Below are positions 16,685-23,026 of a stretch of 59,623 bases of DNA, piece by piece (within the stretch, counting starts at the first letter, position 1; each line of letters opens with the position of its first letter). The position numbers and the translations under genes are program-made. Where the stretch lies: positions 1-59,623 of the forward strand of contig CAZRCZ010000026.1 in assembly GCA_964598765.1 (NCBI GenBank), read 5' to 3'. Source of the stretch: CAZRCZ01 sp964598765 (GTDB lineage: Bacteria; Sumerlaeota; Sumerlaeia; MVZB01; JAJFLK01). Under the pieces are notes generated by a model. It was given only the letters and a program-made list of their open reading frames with translations, was not told the origin of the DNA and made no database searches.

Positions 16685-17731
16685 CTACACCGCCTTTGCT
16701 TCGACTTTTGCTTCCACCGGTTCGGGGCGGTAGTCCGCCGCGCGAGCCACGATCTTTTCGTTGATTTTTCCGCGCACGACCTTGGCCGCCATGCGGATCG
16801 CGCTGGTCACGGCTCGCGCGTTCGAGGCGCCATGGCCGATCAGACAAACGCCGTTGACTCCCAAAAGGGGCGCGCCTCCGAATTCATCGGGCGCGACTTG
16901 CCGCTTGAAACTTTGCAATTGCGGGCCGATGGCCAATCCCGCCAGCGCGCTCAGGGGATTTTTCAAAATTTCCATCTTCAAATTCGTCAGAATCATCTGC
17001 CCCAAGGCTTCGCCCGCCTTCAGGACGACGTTGCCGACAAATCCGTCGCAAACGATGACATCGAATTTCCCGCTGAAAAGATCGCGCCCCTCGGCGTTCC
17101 CGATGAAATTGAATTTGCCGGAATTCCGCAGTTCCTTGTGAACCTCCAGCGAAAGTTCGTTTCCTTTGCCGTCTTCCTCGCCGATGCTCAAAACCCCAAG
17201 ACGCGGATTCGGCCAACCCAAAACGTGCTCCGTGTAAATGCAACCCATGATCGCAAAATCAATCAAATGGCGGGGTCGGCAATCCACGTTCGCGCCGACG
17301 TCCAGAAGCAAAACGGGATGCTCCGGGACGGGAATGATCTGCGCCAGCGCGGGACGCGAAATCCCCGGCAGGATTCTCCACTTGAGGACCGTGTGCGCCA
17401 TGCACGCTCCGGTATTGCCCATCGAAACGACCGCGTCGGCCTCCCCTTTTTTCACCAATTCCGCGGCGACGGCGATGGAGGAATTTTGTTTTTTCAGCGA
17501 TTTCTTGGGACCTTCGGCCATGCCGACCACTTCCTCGGCGTTGACGACGCGCGGGCGGCGTTCCGGCATCCCCAATTCCCGAATGATCGTGCGGATTTTC
17601 CCGTTTCTGCCGACCAAAATGACGTCCAAATCGGTATCCAACGCGGCGGCCAGCGCCCCCTCGACCAACACCTCCGGGCCGTGGTCGCCCCCCATGGCGT
17701 CAAAGGCAACGCGGATGCGGTTGGAGTCCAT
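16685..17731 (-). CDS. plsX: Phosphate acyltransferase PlsX
   Basis: Makes acyl-phosphate from acyl-ACP in the first step of phospholipid synthesis; peripheral membrane enzyme. 348 residues with the family hallmarks VAFDAMGGDHGPEV at the N-terminus, KQNSSIAVAAELVKKGEADAVVSMGNTGA, LLLDVGANVDCRP, LLSIGEEDGKGNEL-like text, VCDGFVGNVVLK and LLGVNGVCLIGHGASNARA. It follows rpmF by 12 bp, the classic rpmF-plsX pairing, but is followed by ndk rather than fab genes. The C-terminus (about 325-348) has an Ala/Glu/Lys-rich extension. Confidence 0.97.
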   Translation of the reverse strand: MDSNRIRVAFDAMGGDHGPEVLVEGALAAALDTDLDVILVGRNGKIRTIIRELGMPERRPRVVNAEEVVGMAEGPKKSLKKQNSSIAVAAELVKKGEADAVVSMGNTGACMAHTVLKWRILPGISRPALAQIIPVPEHPVLLLDVGANVDCRPRHLIDFAIMGCIYTEHVLGWPNPRLGVLSIGEEDGKGNELSLEVHKELRNSGKFNFIGNAEGRDLFSGKFDVIVCDGFVGNVVLKAGEALGQMILTNLKMEILKNPLSALAGLAIGPQLQSFKRQVAPDEFGGAPLLGVNGVCLIGHGASNARAVTSAIRMAAKVVRGKINEKIVARAADYRPEPVEAKVEAKAV

Positions 17732-17743
17732 GATCGTGGCGGC

Positions 17744-17926
17744 TTAGCGCGTGACTTCGGTTCGGAACGCGCGCCCCTTGTAATGCCCGCAATGCGGGCA
17801 GATGCGGTGCGGCGGCTTCATGGCGTGGCAATGGTCGCACTCGACCAGCGTCGGCGCGCTCATCTTCTTGTGGGTTCGATTTCGGTCTCGGCGGGCTTTG
17901 GAATGTCGCCTCCGTGGTACAGGCAT
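17744..17926 (-). CDS. rpmF: Ribosomal protein bL32
   Basis: 60-residue bL32 with the basic N-terminus (MPVPRRRHSKARRDRNRTHK) and a complete zinc ribbon, CDHC then CPHC. AAGGAG precedes the ATG. It is the first gene of the leftward operon and is preceded by a strong consensus-like promoter at 17963-17991. Confidence 0.97.
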   Translation of the reverse strand: MPVPRRRHSKARRDRNRTHKKMSAPTLVECDHCHAMKPPHRICPHCGHYKGRAFRTEVTR

Positions 17927-17962
17927 GGTGATGATCTCCTTGGTTCAATTCCCAAACCCAGT

Positions 17963-17991
17963 ATTTTAACGGGAAATTTTCCAGCGGTCAA
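17963..17991 (-). promoter_or_regulatory. Strong sigma-70-type promoter for the rpmF operon
   Basis: On the minus strand TTGACC (plus-strand 17986-17991), a 17-bp spacer and TAAAAT (17963-17968). The predicted transcript would start about 30 bp before the rpmF ATG at 17926. Only one base differs from the consensus in each hexamer. Confidence 0.75.
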
Positions 17992-17998
17992 GTTGACC
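17986..17998. promoter_or_regulatory. 13-bp palindrome formed by two back-to-back -35 boxes
   Basis: GGTCAA-G-TTGACC is a perfect palindrome made of the -35 element of the rpmF promoter (minus strand) and that of the secreted-protein promoter (plus strand), one base apart. RNA polymerase cannot hold both at once, and a dimeric regulator could bind here. Confidence 0.6.
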
Positions 17999-18021
17999 CT
18001 TTGCGTCGGACGCCCTATACT
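17993..18021 (+). promoter_or_regulatory. Strong sigma-70-type promoter for the secreted-protein gene pair
   Basis: TTGACC (17993-17998), a 17-bp spacer and TATACT (18016-18021). The -10 lies within the small inverted repeat CCCTATACTTTAGGG. The expected transcript start is near 18028, downstream of the TTG at 18001, which argues for a translation start near 18055. Confidence 0.72.
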
Positions 18022-18054
18022 TTAGGGCGAATCGTGGAGGATGGTCCAATCTCT

Positions 18055-19416
18055 TTGCTCCGATCCCGCATTACCTTCTGCTTTGTTCTTGCCGTTCTGA
18101 CGTGGAGTAACGCGCCGCTTCTCCCTGCACAAAATCCCTTCGTCTTCGATGAAAAACTCTTCGGCGCTCCCTCCGTGATTCTTCAAAACGGTCAAACCTA
18201 CAGCGGCGGGCAACAAAGCTGGAACGTGGACATTTTGGGATCCGGCGATCTTCAGGTCGCCGGCGAGCAGTTCACCCGCACCCGCGCGTCGGTTGTGCTC
18301 ACGGATACGGCGGCGATTCACAATGTCACTTTTCCCGCCTTTACTTCCGGTTCCTGGATTCTGCGCGCGACGATTCAGGGAACCTCTTCCTATTCCAGCG
18401 GTTCCTACAACTACGTCACCATGGATTGCAAAGGGATTGACGGAAGCTACGGTTGCCGGATTTTGCTCAACCGGACCGATCCCAATCCCGATCTCAATTT
18501 CGGGCAGGACGGAGCCTACAACAATTTTTTCTACTCCAACGTCTTCACCAACAATCAACTTGTCAACCGCGAGATGGAATTGACGTTGGTCAACAAGGAG
18601 TCCCTCGTTAACCTGTTCGTGGACGATTGGCTCGGAAGCGCGACTCCGACCAACGTCCTCTATCGCTCCAATCCGACCAGCGGCACGATCAAACTCAGCA
18701 CTTGGAACGAGGCGGATGTCACTTTCGGGAGCCAGATGACCGGCTCGGTGGACAATATCCAATTATTCAACGTCATTCCCTACATTGAATCATTCACAAC
18801 CACGACCACGACGATTGATCCGATCCCCGCCGCAAGCGTTTGGGACAACTCGTGGCAAGTGCTCGACGCCAACAATCCGGTGAATTGGGAAATTCAAAAC
18901 AGCCAGTTGCAATGGAAAGGCTCGGCGAGCGATCCCCCTTATATCACAAGCCAATCGTCGGAAACCGATTTTACGTCGGACTCTTGGATTTTTGAGGCGA
19001 CCTTTACACTGCAAAATGCGAGCAATTCGCCGGCGAATCGCGTCATCTTCGAAATCGAGCCGGCTTCGGGTCCGGCGGTAGGTGTCGTTATCCCGAAAAC
19101 CAACATCGGCGGCGCGCGGCTCGAAGTTTATGAGAACACGGAATCGAACGTTCTAGCCTCCGATCCCGGCGGAACCGACCTCGCTCCCTTTTTTCGTCAC
19201 CGCGTTTCAATCTACAACAACCACGGCGAGATCATCATGCGCGTGGACGACCGGCGGCTCGACGCCGGCGTGGCGCTCGGATTAGGAACCTTGAATTGGA
19301 AGCGGATCAATGTTAAAGGAGATGCCGCCTACGGCTTTGCCGTGGACTCAGTCCTGTTTTTCAACGCCGGATCGGGACTCCAAGCCGTCTCGCCGATGTG
19401 GATGGAATATGAATAG
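18055..19416 (+). CDS. Secreted beta-sandwich protein with W-x-x-Y-E C-terminus
   Basis: About 453 residues, function unknown. A signal peptide (ITFCFVLAVLTWSNAPLLPAQ) precedes two similar regions of about 190 residues, rich in Thr/Ser/Asn and beta-strand patterns (SGSWILRATIQG... and SDSWIFEATFTLQNAS...), resembling concanavalin/LamG-like sandwiches. The extreme C-terminus is SPMWMEYE, similar to the tails of the next gene and of the gene at the right edge. The TTG at 18055 is chosen because GTGGAGG lies at 18034-18040 and the promoter places the transcript start near 18028; the same frame is open from 18001. The next gene's ATG overlaps its stop by eight bases. Confidence 0.72.
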   Translation: MLRSRITFCFVLAVLTWSNAPLLPAQNPFVFDEKLFGAPSVILQNGQTYSGGQQSWNVDILGSGDLQVAGEQFTRTRASVVLTDTAAIHNVTFPAFTSGSWILRATIQGTSSYSSGSYNYVTMDCKGIDGSYGCRILLNRTDPNPDLNFGQDGAYNNFFYSNVFTNNQLVNREMELTLVNKESLVNLFVDDWLGSATPTNVLYRSNPTSGTIKLSTWNEADVTFGSQMTGSVDNIQLFNVIPYIESFTTTTTTIDPIPAASVWDNSWQVLDANNPVNWEIQNSQLQWKGSASDPPYITSQSSETDFTSDSWIFEATFTLQNASNSPANRVIFEIEPASGPAVGVVIPKTNIGGARLEVYENTESNVLASDPGGTDLAPFFRHRVSIYNNHGEIIMRVDDRRLDAGVALGLGTLNWKRINVKGDAAYGFAVDSVLFFNAGSGLQAVSPMWMEYE

Positions 19417-20914
19417 TTTGGATTTCTTAAACACGAAGACGCAAAGAAGACACGAAGAGGAAATCGCGCTTGTCTGCGCGGCTTTGCGACCTTGCTTCTT
19501 TGCATTCTTTTTTTTCGCTCTATTTTTTACAAGGGCAACCTGTCCGCTTGCGCAGACCCCCACGCCCACCGCGACGCCAACGAGAACGAGCACTCCATCT
19601 CCCACCATGACCCCGACGTTCACGCCAACCCCGACGCAATCCGCGACCATGTCGCCTACCCAATCCGCGACTGCCTCGCCGACCCGCACCGCGACGGCCA
19701 CGCCTACCCCCTGCTCGCCCGATACCCTGCTGGCGACGATGAACAACCCTGCGGCATCCCTAGGCGATTACTTCGGGATTTCGGTCGGGGTCTCCGGCAA
19801 TCTGGCCGTGGTGGGAGCGTGGCAAGAAGATCCCGGCGCCGTGAGCGACGCGGGAATTGCCTATGTCTTCAATGGGACGACCGGAGCGTTGGTCTCGACG
19901 CTAAACAATCCCGCGGGAACCGCCAATGACCGCTTCGGCGACGCGGTTGCGATTTCCGGAAATCTCGCCGTGGTCGGATGTTATCGGGACGATCCCGGCG
20001 GATTCACCGACGCGGGAACGGCATACGTCTTCGATGCCACAACCGGCGGGCTGGTGACGACGCTCAATAATCCTACGCCCTTGAATGGCGATTTCTTCGG
20101 CATCTCGGTCGCCATATCGGGAAATTTGGCCGTGGTCGGAGCCTATCTGGATGATCCCGGCGGTATAAGCGGCGCGGGGACGGCCTATGTTTTCAACGCG
20201 ACGACCGGATCGTTGCTCTGGACACTGAACAATCCCGCCCCAACGGCGGGGGATCAGTTCGGCGTCTCGGTGGCGATCTCCGGAAATCTTGTCGTTGTTG
20301 GCGCGGACCATGACGATCCCGGCGCCGTGACCGATGCCGGTTCCGCCTATGTCTTCGACGCCTCCACCGGCAACTTGGTGGCGACGCTGAACAAGCCCGT
20401 GCCGGCGGTGAACGACGGATTCGGCTACTCGGTTGCGATCTCCGGAAACTTGGCCGTCGTCGGGACGTGGGGAGATGATCCGGGCGGACTCACCGACGCG
20501 GGATCGGCCTACGTGTTCAACGCCACGACCGGAGCCTTGGTGACAACTCTCAACAATCCCGCGCCGACGGCAAACGATTGGTTCGGATGGTCGGTCGCCA
20601 TTTCTGGAAATTTGGCCGTGGCCGGCGCGTTCGGGGATTCCCCCGGCGGAACGGGGGGCGCGGGAACGGCTTACGTCTTCGACGCCACGAATGGGGCGCT
20701 TACGACCACGCTGAACAACCCTGCTCCGGCGACAAGCGATTTCTTCGGCTATTCGGTTGCAATCTTCGGAGGCATGGCCGTGGTTGGAGCGGAAGCGGAC
20801 GATCCCAGCGGCATCGTGGATGCCGGGACGGCCTATTCCTTCACCTGCGCGTCGCTCCTGCCCACGCCGACTCCCACGCCGAATCAGGTCCGGGACTGGA
20901 CCCTCTTCGAGTGA
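19409..20914 (+). CDS. Secreted FG-GAP seven-repeat beta-propeller with Pro-Thr linkers and W-x-x-F-E tail
   Basis: About 501 residues. The order is a signal-like hydrophobic run (FFAFFFFALFF), a linker rich in TPTPT/SPT (about 55-110), seven repeats of about 55 residues with TLNNPxP, G-D-x-FG-x-SVAISGNLAVVGA, DDPGG and AGTAYVF motifs, then TPTPTPNQVRDWTLFE at the end. The repeats are FG-GAP/integrin-alpha-propeller-like, and seven copies fit a closed seven-bladed propeller. Function is unknown; adhesion or surface display is likely. The start at 19409 overlaps the upstream stop. The first 35 codons, including the signal peptide, lie in a dispersed CACGAAGACGCAAAG-type repeat. Confidence 0.8.
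   Translation: MNSLDFLNTKTQRRHEEEIALVCAALRPCFFAFFFFALFFTRATCPLAQTPTPTATPTRTSTPSPTMTPTFTPTPTQSATMSPTQSATASPTRTATATPTPCSPDTLLATMNNPAASLGDYFGISVGVSGNLAVVGAWQEDPGAVSDAGIAYVFNGTTGALVSTLNNPAGTANDRFGDAVAISGNLAVVGCYRDDPGGFTDAGTAYVFDATTGGLVTTLNNPTPLNGDFFGISVAISGNLAVVGAYLDDPGGISGAGTAYVFNATTGSLLWTLNNPAPTAGDQFGVSVAISGNLVVVGADHDDPGAVTDAGSAYVFDASTGNLVATLNKPVPAVNDGFGYSVAISGNLAVVGTWGDDPGGLTDAGSAYVFNATTGALVTTLNNPAPTANDWFGWSVAISGNLAVAGAFGDSPGGTGGAGTAYVFDATNGALTTTLNNPAPATSDFFGYSVAIFGGMAVVGAEADDPSGIVDAGTAYSFTCASLLPTPTPTPNQVRDWTLFE
19427..19515. repeat. Dispersed CACGAAGACGCAAAG repeat inside a coding 5' end
   Basis: Related to the element at 8183-8281. The left arm carries CACGAAGACGCAAAGAAG and the right arm CTTGCTTCTTTGCATTC. 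It is read through in frame as the start of the FG-GAP protein and supplies its hydrophobic signal region. Confidence 0.6.
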
Positions 20915-21023
20915 GCCGCGCTTTGTGGGCAAACAAACCCCGCGCTGTTATTTTTTCGTTCAGTTTGCTATCGTCTTGCGCCCATTGTTGAGCCGCTCAA
21001 GAGAAAGGAAGCGCATCCGCCCC

Positions 21024-22142
21024 ATGCCCCAACCGTTTTTAATGACCCCCGGTCCCTCCAACGTCCCGCCGCGCGTTTTGCAGGCGCTGGGACGCCCCAT
21101 CGTTCACCATCGCTCGTCGGATTTCGATCCGATTTTCGCCAAATCTACCGACGGTTTGAAGAAAGTCTTCCGCACGGCCAATCCGGTCGTGATCTTCACC
21201 GGATCGGGAACGCTGGCAATGGAAGCCTCGGTCGGCGGACTTCTTTCTCCCGGCGACCGCGTGATTTCCATCGAGACCGGCAAGTTCGGCCAGCGATGGG
21301 GGAATCTCGCCCGCGCGTTTGGGTTGGACGTCATCACGATTGAGACCGAATGGGGTCAGGCCGTCGAACCGGCGGCGGTTGAACTGACCCTCGCCAAGAA
21401 TCCGGGGGTCAAGGCGGTCTATGCGACGCTTTGCGAAACCTCGACCGCCGTGCTGAACGACGTTGAAATGATCGGCAAGATCGTCGGCGAAACTCCGGCG
21501 GTTTTGGTCGTGGACGCGATCAGCGGTCTGGCGGCGGATCGGATGGAATCCGACGCGTGGGGCGTGGACGTCGCCGTCGGCAGTTCGCAAAAGGCGCTCA
21601 TGCTTCCTCCCGGTTTGGCGTTCGCGTCGGTCAGCCCGAAGGCGCGCAAATTGATCGAGACCGCGAAATGCCCGGTCTTCTACGCCTCGCTGAAAAAGGC
21701 GCTCAAGAGTCTGGACGAGGGAACGACCCCGTTCACTCCCGCCGTTTCGCTGATCGTCGGATTGAACGAGGCGTTGGCGATGATTCTGGAGGAGGGATTG
21801 GAAAACGTCTGGAAACGCCATGCGCGGTTGGCCGACGCCCTGCGCGAAGGGGGCAAGGCGCTGGGACTGAAACTTTTCTCGCAGGCTCCGAGCAACACGG
21901 TCGTCGCCTACGACGTCCCCGCCGGAGTCGCCTACAAGGACTTGAGCAAGATGATGCGCGAGAAATTCGGCATCACGATCGCGGGGGGACAAGACCGGAT
22001 CAAGGGGAAAATTTTCCGCATGGCGGCGATGGGCTGGGCGGACGACAAGCTTGTGGCGCAGGCGTTGGAAGCGTTGGAGCAATCGCTCTCCGCGCTCGGA
22101 TGTGCCGCTCCGCGTCCCAAGACTGTGACGATTTTAGGATGA
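21024..22142 (+). CDS. Class V aminotransferase (alanine/serine-glyoxylate type)
   Basis: PLP enzyme of 372 residues. The N-terminus FLMTPGPSNVPPRVLQALGRPIVHHRSSDF is the hallmark of the alanine-glyoxylate / serine-glyoxylate aminotransferase branch. PLP-binding features are TGSGTLAMEA, VVDAISGLAADRM and the Schiff-base Lys190 in GSSQKALMLPPG. It probably transaminates glyoxylate to glycine, with alanine or serine as donor; the related aspartate-pyruvate activity cannot be excluded. The ATG at 21024 is preceded by GAAAGGA. The open frame extends back to 20757 but overlaps the propeller gene. Confidence 0.93.
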   Translation: MPQPFLMTPGPSNVPPRVLQALGRPIVHHRSSDFDPIFAKSTDGLKKVFRTANPVVIFTGSGTLAMEASVGGLLSPGDRVISIETGKFGQRWGNLARAFGLDVITIETEWGQAVEPAAVELTLAKNPGVKAVYATLCETSTAVLNDVEMIGKIVGETPAVLVVDAISGLAADRMESDAWGVDVAVGSSQKALMLPPGLAFASVSPKARKLIETAKCPVFYASLKKALKSLDEGTTPFTPAVSLIVGLNEALAMILEEGLENVWKRHARLADALREGGKALGLKLFSQAPSNTVVAYDVPAGVAYKDLSKMMREKFGITIAGGQDRIKGKIFRMAAMGWADDKLVAQALEALEQSLSALGCAAPRPKTVTILG

Positions 22143-22218
22143 CGAGCGGTGAGAGGTATAATGAGGAATCTCATTTCCCAATCCAATGCGCCTCCCGCGT
22201 AACCACACGAAAAGACAT

Positions 22219-22650
22219 TTAGCTTGTAGCCCAGAACTTCCACCATGGTTTTCGAGGAGTCGGGGTTGGCGATTCGACGCCAAATTGATTTCCCGATGCG
22301 TCGTATTCCTCACCCTCGTCACCTTGAACCTTAGCTGACAATGCTTGTGCCAAAAGATGCATCTTTCTAAGGATTTCCGTATCAGGGTTTTTCACCGCAA
22401 TGTTGCCTTCTCTAAAATCAAACCAAGCCATGTTTCCATCTTTGCCGTGGCCGGAATAAGCCAGCCAGACTGAAAGACCCTCACTCGTGATTCGAAGAGC
22501 ATTCCCCTCGCCAGTCTCAGCTTCGGCATAGCCATCGTGCCTCATTTCAGGGTCGTTCTTAACGACGGAAAGCCATTCTTGAAGAGAAATAGTTGGACCT
22601 TCTTCATCGAACCAGTATTTCTTTTTTGTGATGTGTACGCCGTATCCCAT
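22219..22650 (-). CDS. Small conserved hypothetical protein
   Basis: 143 residues starting MGYGVHITKKKYWFDEEGP, a pattern I associate with a scattered family of short cytoplasmic proteins of unknown function. An acidic and aromatic body (SVWLAYSGHGKDGNMAWFDFREGNIAVKNPD is its core) ends in an Arg/Lys-Trp tail, PRKPWWKFWATS, which could sit on a membrane. An excellent GGAGGA site precedes the ATG. Base composition is visibly more A+T-rich than the neighbours, consistent with recent transfer. An immunity or accessory role is possible, but there is no toxin gene alongside. Confidence 0.72.
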   Translation of the reverse strand: MGYGVHITKKKYWFDEEGPTISLQEWLSVVKNDPEMRHDGYAEAETGEGNALRITSEGLSVWLAYSGHGKDGNMAWFDFREGNIAVKNPDTEILRKMHLLAQALSAKVQGDEGEEYDASGNQFGVESPTPTPRKPWWKFWATS

Positions 22651-22692
22651 GATTCCTCCAACGCGTTAGCTAAAATGGGAAAGTCCGAATAA

Positions 22693-23007
22693 TCCGCGAC
22701 AAATGGACTTTCCTTCTCGAACGGTAAGTCGATCATTCCACGAAAACCCATTCCTAATCTAACGGAATTTCGGGGTTATCAGGCGGAGCCTCCGGCGAAT
22801 TTCGCGCTGACCGATTCGCACCTCCAAGGAAGGGTCATCCGTTCCCAAGCCAACCAAGGGGGGCGGCGCTGGGCCTATGAAATCTGGCTCTTGGCCGATC
22901 CGAACGAAAACGGGGAAATCGCTGTTGTCGAATACGTCCGCGCCGCGTCGGACGCGAATCATCATCTGGAGGAAATTGAAAAGGGGATTAAAGGGACGAG
23001 ATTCTGA
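22693..23007 (+). pseudogene. Coding-like remnant without a start codon
   Basis: This frame is open from a stop at 22690 to TGA at 23005-23007, and its latter part reads like a real protein end: RRWAYEIWLLADPNENG, then GEIAVVEYVRAASDA and HHLEEIEKGIKG. No ATG, GTG or TTG sits in frame before the convincing part (from about 22768). The composition shifts near 22760 from A+T-rich to the usual style. I read it as the 3' end of a gene whose 5' part was lost when the A+T-rich block to its left arrived. The protein family is not recognised. Confidence 0.4.
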
Positions 23008-23026
23008 TTTGAAGACCCGGAGGGCG

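Noticed and set aside
17880..17960. Possible tRNA because of GGTTCAATTCC near 17943
   Set aside because: The T-loop-like string stands alone; no acceptor stem or anticodon arm can be drawn and the region is rpmF coding sequence and its leader.
16832..18025. 397-codon open frame on the plus strand
   Set aside because: Antisense to plsX and rpmF, both firmly identified.
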